Shown here in pieces: positions 44,101 to 54,842 of a stretch of 57,824 nucleotides of DNA. The notes beneath the pieces were generated by a model. That model did no database searches. It saw only the letters and a list, made by a program, of their open reading frames with translations, and had not been told where the DNA came from. Every line of letters starts with the position of its first letter. Within the stretch, counting starts at the first letter, position 1. The position numbers and the translations under genes were made by a program. The DNA is taken from positions 1 to 57,824 of the forward strand of contig MU623516.1 of NCBI GenBank assembly GCA_025201765.1. The letters are read 5' to 3'. This DNA is from Daldinia sp. FL1419. Its lineage: Eukaryota > Ascomycota > Sordariomycetes > Xylariales > Hypoxylaceae.

Positions 44101-45796
44101 TTTAGGGAGGATGAGTTGGCGCGTCTTTCGGGACCGGAGCGTCAGATATTAGCTGGCCTCCATGGTACGGGGGCGATTGGTGGCCTCCCGCCGCAACCTA
44201 TCGGTGCGCCAACATCAGAAGCAGGTGTGCGCAATCAACTCCCTAGTTCCAACGAACTTAGCGAAGACGCAGAAGGATTTCGAGGTCGCTTGCAGGAGTT
44301 TGAAAAGCTTCGGGCACAACATGACGCAGAAATGGCAGAACAACAGACCTCGCCCCTTCGTGAGAAGTCTAATGAGCAGGCACCGCAAATGAGCTCTCCC
44401 GCACAGCCCGTCGAGCCCGGATTGGCTTCCAAGCAGTCCTCCGATGCGGAAGCTGTGCGTCATCAAGTTGAGAATGATCAGGCTGCTTTGACCAAGCAAT
44501 ATCAACAGGCTCAAACTGCTGCAGCTGCTGCGAAAATAAGTGGGCTCCCGATGCCTTTCCCACCGCCTCCTTCCGCCACGCCTTTACCTGCTCCCGCTCC
44601 ACAACGCGTTAAATCCAACCTACCAGAACAATATGCTACGAGTTCTCGATCCGGTACACCTGACATGACGCCGTCGTCGGCCGTAGCCCAGCCGCCACCG
44701 CTTGCCCCGTGGGCTAAGGATGGCGGGTTAGAATCGCATAAGGGACCCAGCCTTAAAGAGATTCAACAAGCGGAAGCCCAAAAGGCAGCCAGGGCAGAAG
44801 AAGCAGCGGCTCTTGCCCGACGCGCTCTACTTGAGCAAGAAGCAGCTCGAGAACGCGAGAAGGCTGCCGCTACTGCTCCAGGATTACCTACAACCAGTAC
44901 GTGGGGGACCGCGTCCCCCGTGAATCCCAGCACAGGCAGCAGCCCCTGGGCAAAACCAGCCCCGGGTAAGACACCGGCAGTTGGACCTGCGACTCAGGTA
45001 CAGAGTTCGGATAAGAAAAAGACATTGGCCGATATCCAGCGTGAGGAGGAGGCCCGCAAGCAGAAAGCGAAAGAGGTAGCACTACAGACCGGGCCACCAT
45101 CCAGTGTTGGAAAGCGATACGCCGATCTTGCCAGCAAACCCAACGCGGTTTCCGCTCCCAACCCAGCACCGAGTGCCAACAGCTCAGGATGGGCTACAGT
45201 TGGAGCTGGAGGTAAAGTAAAGGCACCACCGACTGGGCCATCTTCACAGGTACGGCCCCCGAGTGCCGCTAAGCCGGCAGCCGCCGTGGTGACCCCTCCC
45301 TCGCGACCCGCTGTGAAGTCGTCGAATTCCACGGCTGGCCCTGCCCATACGGAAGCCATGGAAGAGTTTACGAAGTGGCTTCATGGTCAGTTGGCTAAAG
45401 GGATTACGGGTGTCACGGACAGTAAGTTGAGACATATGCCATGTGAATTTAGATCTTTGCTAACGATGATGCGTAATAGTCGAAGCCTTCGCCGTCACAT
45501 TGATAGGGTTCCCTCTTGTAGGGGATCTTATTTCAGATGCCATTTATGCCAATTCAAAGACGATGGATGGGCGTCATTTTGCTGAAGAGTTCATCCGGCG
45601 CAAAAAGTTAGCTGACAAAGGTATAGTTGAGAAGCAGCCAGCCAAGAGCCCCTCCGTAGACACGCAATCAAGCACAGCGGGCGGATGGAACGAAGTAGCT
45701 AAGAAGAGCAGCTATAAGGAGCCCACCAATGATGCTAGTTTAATGCAAGGTGCTGGCTTCAAGGTCGTACCTGGTCGAAAAAAGGGAAAGAAATGA
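41172..45796 (+). CDS. GYF-domain protein (Smy2-like)
   Basis: Exons 41172-41284, 41395-41827, 41893-45421 and 45480-45796 give 1463 residues; introns are 110, 65 and 58 nt. The GYF domain (about 715-770) has RWVYLDPQGQQQGPF, then MNDWYKANFF and DLRVKK; such domains bind proline-rich peptides. Fungal relatives (Smy2, Syh1) act in mRNA translation control and COPII traffic. The first 700 residues are low-complexity, rich in Ser, Gly, Pro and Asn. A Gln/Ala/Glu-rich probable coiled coil lies near 1135-1200 (EIQQAEAQKAARAEEAAALA), with shorter Lys/Glu stretches after. The C-terminus carries a folded-looking segment (TKWLHGQLAKGITGVTD, then GDLISDAIYANSKTMDGRHF) shared with fungal homologues. The start is the first ATG in frame with exon 2. 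Confidence 0.92.
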
Positions 45797-46672
45797 ATCC
45801 AGATGATAGCAGCCATAGTGTATGAGCAACGACCAGATATGTGTTTGCGAGGATCGAATTTTATCGAAGCTCTTGTAAGTGCGGACGTCATTCGCGCGCG
45901 AGAATTACGGCAATCGAAGTGGAAGCGGATTAAGGTAGCTTGTATCTTTAGATAGCTCCTTAATTCATACAGTAATCCTTTATTAGCACTCGAAGCTATC
46001 TAAGCTCCATGCTCAAATATCATCTCTATTATCTACCTCTTAAGTGAGTGTCGAATAAGGGTGACACACCGGTAATAGTTGGTGCGTATTTGACCCTTCG
46101 GTTTGTAATCCTTGTACAAGATTTACCTCTCCATCGAGAATCGGCGTAGCTCTCTATTTTGAACACCTGACCTAGGGGGTAGGTAATCTATAGAAACCTC
46201 CCAGTACTGATTCTACATATTTTATCCACTTTGTAGCTAAGGTAACGAAACAGCTTCAGGGGGGAAAGGGGTAGGGTAAGCATACCTAGGTACCTAATTG
46301 CTTAATAATATCGCACGGACCACTTAACTTTAAAAGTTACATACCTACCAAGGAAAGGAGAGGAAAAAAAAGAGGAAAAAAAAAAAAAAAAAAAAGGATT
46401 GCCCCTCCCCCGCCATGGACGGTTATCGCATTCTAGACTTGCGCTATCAGATCCTTCCAATCTTATGTTATTCTTCATATTTGTGAGTCTTTGCACCCGC
46501 CGACACTACATTTTGATACACTTATATATTGGCCTGCGCATGATGAACCCGCCATAATCTTCACTCGAATACTGGGTAGATACCCATAGAACCGGTCCAT
46601 ATCATACGACGGGTAAAAAGAGGGAGGAAAAAAAAAAAGAAGATCGATATATTCGGCCAAATTAGGCCCAAG
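45797..46672. other. Intergenic, promoter of TPR gene
   Basis: 876 bases. A purine tract with about 20 consecutive A lies at 46361-46395 and a second A-rich run at 46625-46640, near the start codon. A TACCTAGGTACCTA word occurs at 46283. Confidence 0.5.
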
Positions 46673-49600
46673 ATGGCCAACAGCGAATTAGATATGAAAT
46701 TCTCACCCGATACACTCATCTCAATTGAGAAATCCTTTGAGAAGTCTTCTTTTCTTGAACCATTCAGCAGTGATCCAGCACAAACTATAATAGCTCAATT
46801 TACTCGGCATATAGTGACACGATCTCTCCTAAAGCAAACCAATCAGGATTATTCAAAATCGGAGACTCAGTCTCAATCTCAATCCTATGATACCATCGAA
46901 ACAATCCGACTTGGTCTAGCTTCAATAGGTGCTTTCTTACAGGCAAACGTTACGGGCCCGGTTCTCCAAGGGTTTGAAGAGGTTGAAAAAGCCTTTCTTT
47001 CGGCCTTCAATAATGAAGAATTGGTTACCCAATTGACCAACGACACAGGATTGGTGAATTCCGAGTTTTCTATAGCATCCTTAAGGAGGTTATGCTTGAA
47101 CTGGCTTGAGGTTGACGGCGTTTCTCCTTATCCTTACATACCACATATAGAGCTCTTTTGCCTGTCACGTTTCATCTTCACAGAAGGTGTTGTGTTGCCA
47201 ACTGAATTACCTGAAATCTGGTCGGATTCGCAAAATTCTATCTCATTACACCTCTCCTGGACTCGACTGAGGATTCATCTTTGGCATTATAAACTCATCT
47301 CCCAGCCTTCTTTAGGCGCGGGCTCTTTGTTCACTAAAAGTGGACGCTGGACAGACGTGCCTACTCTCCAGGAGAACATCGAGAAAAGCCTTTCAGAGGC
47401 CGAGGCCTCCGTTACTAGGACAGTAGAGGCAGACCAAATCTCCGAAGGGTCCCAATGGCCTCTAGAATTCCGTATACAATATCTCCTAGAAGAGGCAGCC
47501 TGCCATATCCTACTCGGCAACGACACAAAGGCTCGGCAGGCTCTACTTTTAGCCACCAAGGCCAGTGGCTTTTCCTACGCTCTTTCGGGGGCCCTTGGAA
47601 AACGTACACGGTTTCAGGAGAAGAATATCAGCCAGCTCGTAGTGATCGCTAAAAGTCATGCCTTACCTCCTGCAACATCTGAACGCCGCGGTTCTAACGC
47701 TATGCCTATTGCCCTCCAACTAAACGACGATACTCTGTTAGAGAATATCAAATTTGACAACCATGATGCCGATTCTCAACCCTCGTCTCTTCCTATAGAA
47801 CTTCAGGATATTAGCCCAGACGATCAACCACAACTTCTTCCGCAAGACCACATCATCCTTTTGACAGAAGCCATCATGAGGGACACATTTTCACCTGCGG
47901 ACTCGCTAACTTCGGAAGAGATTTTGCCCTTCGCTCTACGAGTGATCAACGATAAGTCAACTAATTGGCAAACGTATACCCAAGCCCTTTTCGTGAGATC
48001 GCGTATCGAGTTAAACAGAAGTCGGACTGTCGAACGCGCAGTTTTGCAGATGCAGGCCCTCGTCGATCAGGTCATTGTGGATACGCAAGGCGCCGATAGC
48101 TCGGGCCAAGCGCAACATAAAAATACAGACAAATCAGGAGCTAAGCCCGACGTTCCCAATATCCAGGTAACACCTGAAGGCGGGCGGGACGGCCACCCCA
48201 GCCTTCAAAAACCAACCTCATTTCTTCCCGCTCCCAAATCCACCGAGTTGGCATCACCACAGGAAAGGCTACGATACGTTAACGCGTTGTCCTCTCCGCC
48301 GCGATGGCACCTCGAGTCCGAACTCGCCTACGCTTGGGCAACGGTCGGGTCGCTTGTCTCAGCTTTGGAGATATTTAAACGCCTACGGCTATGGGCGGAA
48401 GTTGCTCTTTGTTTAGCAAGCAGCGCAGCAACAGATGATCACGAGGGCCGAGGTAGCGGTGGTGAAGAGAAGGCTCGGGCCATCGTGCGATGGAGACTAT
48501 TTAATTGTAACCCCAATACTAGTGGTGCTACGAATCCTGAAGACATCTACGACGTAGATGATTCAGAACTCGACATCTCATCTTTAAAAGCGTCCGACTT
48601 TTACGGCACAGAACGCTCCCCGCCACCCCCCAATGCCCCTCGCCTATATTGCATTCTAGGGGATATCGAGGACGATCCCAAGCACTATCAACGCGCATGG
48701 GAAGTTTCAAATCAACGCTTTTCAAGGGCCCAGAGGTCTCTTGGCGAATTCCATCTCCGAGCGCAAAAATGGGAAGAAGCTCGGGAGGCGTACAAACTCG
48801 CCGTTAGAGTTAACAGGTTGAGTCCGGAGATGTGGAGCAGGCTTGGCGATATCGAGCTACGTCTCGGTAATTTCCCTGATGCAGCCGAAGCATTCCAAAG
48901 AGCTATCTCGAGCGCAAATAACGTTTCGGGTGGCGAAGACGCAAGGACCTGGAGTAACCTTGGAACTGCACTGCTGAGTTGGTATCGCCAAATCATCTCC
49001 GAAGCACGAGACCAGCAGCAAAAGCAGGATAAGGACGATTCGGACTCCCTAGAAGGAATGGTGGGCACGAACCGTGCCGCCGAGGTTGGAAAGTCCGCCC
49101 ATAATTTATTACACGACTCCCTAGTAGCATTTAAGCGCGGTGCAATAATTGCAGACTCGAACTGGAGAATATGGGACAACGTGATTACTCTAGCGGCAAG
49201 TGTATCGCCGAATCCAGACTTAGAAGACGTAGTCCTGGGGGTTAGGAATGTCATTCGAATTCGTAAGAGTGAAGACGCATTAGACCTCGATATCCTAACC
49301 CTCCTGGTTAGGGAGGGGACCAAAACGCCCGCCTCTACTAACACCGAGGGAGAAATTTTTGAACCGGCAAGAGGTAGTATCGAAAGCAAAATAGTCTCTC
49401 TCTTTGAGAATGATATCGTTCCTCTCATTACGTCGAATTCGGCGTCTTGGGCTTTGGTATCGCGCCTTCGTGCATGGAGGAAAGACTGGACGGGCGCTCT
49501 GGACGCAGCGGAGAAGGCGTGGAGGACGGCTGTTGGCGGAGTTGGGAGCTCGTTATCGGCATCTAGCGGCGCACAGGGCCAACAAGGGAGCTGGCTAACG

Positions 49601-49813
49601 GATGCGGAGGCGTGGGATGCTGTGGTTCAAAGGACGTCAGAGTTGGTAGCTGCGTACGAGAATTATGCGTCGCGGATAGATGCCATTGGTACCAAGTGGA
49701 AGGGCAAGGCCAGGAGCGCGGTTAGGAGCGTTATGGGAAAGGCTAAGGAGTCATGGGAAGACGATGCAAGATGGCAGACGTTAGCTAGCATGATGGAGGA
49801 CTTGAAACCGTAG
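46673..49813 (+). CDS. TPR protein, TTC27/Emw1 family
   Basis: Single exon, 1046 residues. The family (yeast Emw1, human TTC27) is essential and linked to cell-wall integrity and protein folding or assembly. The first 600 residues are helical and weakly conserved. Tetratricopeptide repeats occupy about 680-760: RAQRSLGEFHLRAQKWEEAR, then LSPEMWSRLGDIELRLGNFP and DAAEAFQRAI, followed by ARTWSNLGTALL. Just before them is the family signature YCILGDIEDDPKHYQRAWEV. A further region (about 480-510, TDKSGAKPDVPNIQV) is a disordered insert. The C-terminus is helical with Trp-rich pairs (RLRAWRKDWTGALDAAEKAW). The lack of introns in over 3 kb contrasts with most neighbours. The family call rests on the signature order remembered for TTC27. 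Confidence 0.88.
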   Translation: MANSELDMKFSPDTLISIEKSFEKSSFLEPFSSDPAQTIIAQFTRHIVTRSLLKQTNQDYSKSETQSQSQSYDTIETIRLGLASIGAFLQANVTGPVLQGFEEVEKAFLSAFNNEELVTQLTNDTGLVNSEFSIASLRRLCLNWLEVDGVSPYPYIPHIELFCLSRFIFTEGVVLPTELPEIWSDSQNSISLHLSWTRLRIHLWHYKLISQPSLGAGSLFTKSGRWTDVPTLQENIEKSLSEAEASVTRTVEADQISEGSQWPLEFRIQYLLEEAACHILLGNDTKARQALLLATKASGFSYALSGALGKRTRFQEKNISQLVVIAKSHALPPATSERRGSNAMPIALQLNDDTLLENIKFDNHDADSQPSSLPIELQDISPDDQPQLLPQDHIILLTEAIMRDTFSPADSLTSEEILPFALRVINDKSTNWQTYTQALFVRSRIELNRSRTVERAVLQMQALVDQVIVDTQGADSSGQAQHKNTDKSGAKPDVPNIQVTPEGGRDGHPSLQKPTSFLPAPKSTELASPQERLRYVNALSSPPRWHLESELAYAWATVGSLVSALEIFKRLRLWAEVALCLASSAATDDHEGRGSGGEEKARAIVRWRLFNCNPNTSGATNPEDIYDVDDSELDISSLKASDFYGTERSPPPPNAPRLYCILGDIEDDPKHYQRAWEVSNQRFSRAQRSLGEFHLRAQKWEEAREAYKLAVRVNRLSPEMWSRLGDIELRLGNFPDAAEAFQRAISSANNVSGGEDARTWSNLGTALLSWYRQIISEARDQQQKQDKDDSDSLEGMVGTNRAAEVGKSAHNLLHDSLVAFKRGAIIADSNWRIWDNVITLAASVSPNPDLEDVVLGVRNVIRIRKSEDALDLDILTLLVREGTKTPASTNTEGEIFEPARGSIESKIVSLFENDIVPLITSNSASWALVSRLRAWRKDWTGALDAAEKAWRTAVGGVGSSLSASSGAQGQQGSWLTDAEAWDAVVQRTSELVAAYENYASRIDAIGTKWKGKARSAVRSVMGKAKESWEDDARWQTLASMMEDLKP

Positions 49814-52442
49814 AGGAAAATGCCATCAGTTATACGATTCTATAGTCTGTTAGCACTGCTGATACACGAGTTGACTTAATCTCCTAGGGAACGCTAACAG
49901 TTTGAGGAATATTGGTATTTTAAGTCTGGATTTTAAGAATCATAAAAGTGAACAGCGTAAATAAACTAATAAGTAACCTATGTTCCCTAAACGCCCTCCT
50001 CCTTCTAAGCCTTGACATGCATTTATTACCTCTCTCGTGTGTCCTCTCTACACATTGCGCCCCAGACATATTTCCGGTTGACCAGTCCCAAGCCATCTTA
50101 TCTAAATTCCCATGGTGAGTCCTAAATTCCCAAATTCCCAAATACATTGGTCCACGAAGTAGGCACCCAGTTAGATGCATTTCTGACTTGAAGGTATTGG
50201 TCTAGTAAAGCAAACAGAACGAAAACGGAAGACTGAACAGCCAGCTAAAGGTACAAGAATCGTTAAACACGCAGGGTATAGAATGCGTTGAAATAGAAAG
50301 ACACCAACCAACCAAGCAAGCCATCATGAGTTCTCATATCACACCCTCTAGATATTCTTTGCATTCGTTTTTCTGCCCATTTAAAACCTTGTTAGAGCTC
50401 GAAACCCATGATAATATCCGGTTATCCATCTAAAAACACATGAAGTACGCTTGGCCTCGCCAAGTATAGCTCAGGCCGAAAAAGAAAATATCAGAAATAG
50501 TAGAGAATAGGGGTAATGAGCGATAATGTACGCGGGTGAGAACCTGCATGGAGGGTACACCTCGAACTGAATATGAAGAAGGGCGAGATATGAATAAACT
50601 TAATCAAGAGGGAAAGAAAGCCGAAACCAGGCCGTTCAAGAGATTGTCGAATGGAAAGCAAAGTAGTGAACTTAAACTCGGAACTGAAGAGATGGGTTCC
50701 AATTCTCAGGCGTCCGAGCTCGAGAGCAAAGGGTTAAGGTAAGTTGAGACGTTTCGGTTGAGAAGTAGTGCACTGTTCGGATGCTTGGCCTCGCCATGTG
50801 GGTTCTTCGCCAAGGCATGAGGGGATGTTGAATTCGAACGGGGCATAACCGACGACTAGGGAAGCATGGTTGACTTGTAGCGGAGAAAGAAGGATAAAAG
50901 AGGATGGTAGGGGAGGCCGTCCTATGGCATTGAAACAGGCTTTGTCGTCATGATAACAGCTGGGTCTACTTACGAACGGGCGTGCAGGCATCACCAGACA
51001 CCTAGTTTCGGTAAGGACTAGGGCTGTATGTGGTCGACGAATGTTCATCGGGTGTCCATAATATAATATCCATAATCACATCTCCACTACCCGAGTTAAG
51101 AGGTCATATAAAAGGGCTAACCTAGTAGGGTCTGTTGGTGTGCTATCGGGAAAATGCACAGCAAGTCGATCAACCGCAGGGCCAAGAGTACAGAACAAGC
51201 CTTGAGACCAGATGGCTGTCGTGAAACCACTCAATCTGACGAATAATACGGCAATGCGGACCCCAACTTTCGAGATACTAGAGGGGAGTGAAGAAACGAG
51301 CACCTGGGGAAGCTTGGGAGGGACGACGATGATCACCCAAGGAGGGAGGAAGTAAAGACGGCGTGACGCAGATGGTATGCATCATGCAGCGGCAGCGGCG
51401 CGCGCCCGATAGACATAAATCTAGACATACGCACAATCCATGCCGCCCACATGGATGCATCTGCATGTCTACCTGCTTGTGACCAATCAGTCACTCGAGA
51501 CTAGCTATGCAAAGTAGATCATAGTCCCCCAGATTAACCCTTCCCGAACCCGGGAAGTAGTGTAAGTAAGATGTAGGTGGTAGTAAAGATGACGGTTATG
51601 ACGGCGGAGGCGGCTTGCACCCGCCTAATGATGTTAAAAGGGAGATAGTCCGGGCTTTGGAACCACGGGGGGCGGAAGCGTAGATGGGCATGGGGGTTGG
51701 CATGGGGGTTCGAAGTTGTCACGGGTGCGGCGGCTTCCCACGAGCGGGAATGGTTCGAGGAGGCGAGGCAAGGATACCGGAAGATAAACAGGGGTGAGGT
51801 CGCCTGGTGTCGTGCGATCAAGTTGGAGTGCCGGGTTGAATCGTGATTGGTTGACTTCAACGACAGCTGACCTTGGTCAAACTCACCCCCCTTTTTTACC
51901 TCCACACACAATTTACAAATCCTATACACCATCTCAAAAGACGCCGTCCCCACCAACCTTCAACAAACTTGGCATATGCCTTCATAGGAATGGCCATAGC
52001 TATCCGTATTCTAGGTTCAAACCTAGTATGATCTCCCATTACGAACCACACCCGCGCGCACGTACACACACATACACACACATACACACACACACACATG
52101 CTCATGCTCTCTTTCTCGCTTTCCCTCCCTCACTCTCCTTCTCTCTGTCTCTCTCTTATGACTCCTAGGGGATTCAACACGCCCTGGATGCAAAGCCATC
52201 TCCTCCACACCATATTGGTGCCATATAAACTAACAACGATATAATGATAGGCGAAGGGGGTTATGCGCACCAAGGTATGATGCGGATGTCTGAGCTAGGC
52301 TCCGCGCTCTAGCCCATGGTAGACCTTGTTTATTGCTCCTAACGACGAAATGATGTATGGCATTTCATGCAACCCTCATCATATCGCGGAACACGTCCGG
52401 CTTCACACACCAATTTCATCCCTGGCGGCACCAGTCACGCCG
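49814..52442. other. Long intergenic with simple repeats
   Basis: 2.6 kb between the TPR gene and the 3' end of the Medusa-type gene. An (AC/CATA) microsatellite at 52063-52099 is followed by a CT-rich tract (52107-52158). A minus-strand frame at 51534-51937 would encode up to about 134 residues ending in a hydrophobic segment (VITVIFTTTYILLTLLPGF), but it has no recognisable family and is not called as a gene. Confidence 0.45.
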
Positions 52443-54842
52443 CTATTCCCGATGGCTGATATCACCGTATGCTCCAGTTCCGTACACATGACTCTGGTGG
52501 TGCTGGTGACTCGTCGTGTAGGTGGGCGTTGCTGTCGAAGCGTCGCCGTAGCCGCTCGAAACGGAAATAGGGTCCCAGCGCTGTGTCTGGGGCGCCATCC
52601 CGTAGCTCGGCGGCGCCGGCAAGTGTTGTTGCGGTCTCGTATCTGCGTGTCTGTATGAAGGAGTAAGGCTAGGGATGTGAATACCCTGGGGAGAGTGAGA
52701 CTTGATCCCTGGGGATATAGTCCGTCCGGGATACGCGCCCCATGCGGACTGCGCTCCTGTAAGAGATCGTGGCGACGGCATCGAATGCGAATCGTGGTGA
52801 GAGTAGCCGCCGTCGGATACCGTCGGCGTGTGTGGCGGGCCATAGAGACCTGGACTCGTGCTGCTGACAGGTGTAAGTAAAGTTCCTGGGCCGGGAGGCA
52901 CCGTAGATGAAGGTGATGCGGACTGTTTCTTAGAGTTAGCAACGGATGTTCAACATGATATGAAGGAGCGGCAGGAAATAAAATAGTGAAACCACTCACA
53001 TATTTCGATATGATTTTCTTAAGTGCGGATCCTAGGATCTTCCAAGGGAACACCTTTACGTCTTTCTCGATATTGCGCGGTTTGGGAGCTGGATAACCCA
53101 TTATGACCTTGAAGAACTCCTCAGTATCCGGCTTGGCCTTGCTAACTGTTAGAGGGCGGAAGCCCTCCAGATTCCGCCGGATACGATTCTTCTCTTCCAC
53201 AGTGAACCTGCCGGGCGCGGCTACGAGCTGCTCTAGCAAGGAGATTGTGTCGACGCTGGTAACGAAACACTCATCCTTCTCGGCCCAATATATGCAACTG
53301 ACGCAGGGGCTGTTCTGCGGCCGCTCGTTAACCGGCACAGCTTTGAATGACGTTGACAGGGTTGAGCCTTGCTGCTTCTTGCTAAACACGACTATCCGCC
53401 TTCGGTCCTCCCATTCCTCTTGGGTCCATCCTGATACCATGGAGTCGAGATCTCCATTTATTTTCAACACTGCCTTAGTCGAGTAGAGTGCGTACGGATT
53501 GAGTTGCCCACCCCCCGACGGTCCGGACGCCTGTAGTGTACTCGTCCGGATTAGCTGCGGAGCGCTAGATGTTGGTTCGGGTAGCGTAGTGATGCTGCTC
53601 GGTCGACTGATTGTGGTATGGTTGACGCCGGCGATGGGACCCCGTGCCGAAAGGGAATGTCCGTACGAACTCCAAGAGGGAGTTTTCAGCGGTGGCGGTG
53701 GCGGCGGGCGGGGATAGTCGATCGCGTAAGATGAACGATGGTATGTTCCGATCATGTTGTCGTTGTTTGAATAGCTCGTGTCGTAGTTCGACGCGACGGC
53801 CTGGGGTGCGGTAGGAGCGTAGCCATAGGTATTTGTAGCAGAGTCGGTCCCCATATGGTCTGGTTCTTGTTGTTTTGTAGGGAGTTCCCTCTGTTCAGGT
53901 GATCTGGACCCCCTTTTCGGCCGCGTGACATCCTCAGGCGGGCCTTCTGCATTCCCTACTGGAGTGTCATGATAAGTGAACGTGCCGACATCAATTGTAG
54001 CCAAAGCCTGTCCTGCTGCGTTTTCAATCAGGAGTGATAACGGCACGTTGGGACTGGAACTCCTCGTGTCTTCCAGCTGCGGTGCGTCTCCGCTGACTGC
54101 GTAGCCAAACCCGCTCGCATCACTTGTATCTCTTACAGCGTGTGCTGGGCTCTTGTGTGAGCCGAAGGCGAGATAGAAATGACTTGTGATCGCAATCAAA
54201 TCGTACGGAGCAGATATCTTGATCAAGACCTTGGTTCCCATCATACCTACTGCTGGGTGATACGATATCAGCGTGGCTACTACCGGCGTCATATACTGAC
54301 CGGCGGACCCGTTTGCCGCAAAGGCCATCTGGTTGAGTTGTGCAGCAGCATTCTCAGGTGGCTGATTAGCAAACTGTTGAGCAGAATACTGATAGTGAGG
54401 ATCTTGATACGATCTCGGCGAATCGAATGCTGTAGTTCAAAATCGAGTTAGCAGCCTGAATTATCTGTCGAAACAACCACCTCCTATGTATTTTTCTCTC
54501 GCCAGGATAAATACCTCTACCGTAGCAAGGCGATAACCAAAAAAATACTTACCATGCATCTGGGGCGGTTGTGGTTTTGAATACGCAGACATGGACAGGA
54601 GACCAGGCGGGGAATCCCCACGAAGGTCTCCTCCGTTCACTCTAGCGGCCGCCTCTTCTTCGTACCTAAGAATCACCGTCTCGGGGGACTCGAGCGCGTC
54701 AGTATCTACAATGATTGGCCTCTGAGGATGATACTGAGGCTATTACACCTGGTCAATACATTCCCCAAGATTATACTCCTCCTTGAGCTTGACTCACCTC
54801 GAACAGCTTGTAGGTCGGGTACTCAAACTTGACGGCAGACAT
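52443..54842 (-). CDS. medA: Medusa (MedA/Acon-3-type) developmental regulator
   Basis: Minus-strand exons 54842-54798, 54739-54553, 54429-53000 and 52922-52443 give 713 residues; all phases agree. MedA homologues control conidiophore development, adhesion and infection structures in Aspergillus, Neurospora (acon-3), Fusarium (REN1) and Magnaporthe (ACR1). The protein starts MSAVKFEYPTYKLFE. An all-beta region follows (about 123-215, TPVVATLISYHPAVGMMGTK), then a proline-rich stretch. The conserved core (about 395-555) has LKINGDLDSMVSGWTQEEW, FTVEEKNRIRRNLEGFRPL and NIEKDVKVFPWKILGSALKK. The tail is rich in Ser, Pro, His and Tyr. Introns are 58, 123 and 77 nt. A gene-free upstream stretch of 2.8 kb fits the long regulated leaders known for medA. 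The family call is from memory of the core motif. Confidence 0.88.

Noticed and set aside
48712..49428. 238-codon frame antisense to the TPR gene
   Set aside because: Mirror of a well-supported single-exon gene. The Ser/Arg/Leu-rich content is typical of antisense shadows.
51534..51956. Minus-strand frame with a C-terminal hydrophobic segment
   Set aside because: The frame opens at a non-ATG codon, no family is recognised, and low-complexity His/Pro/Asn repeats come from a GGCATGGGGGTT-type DNA repeat.
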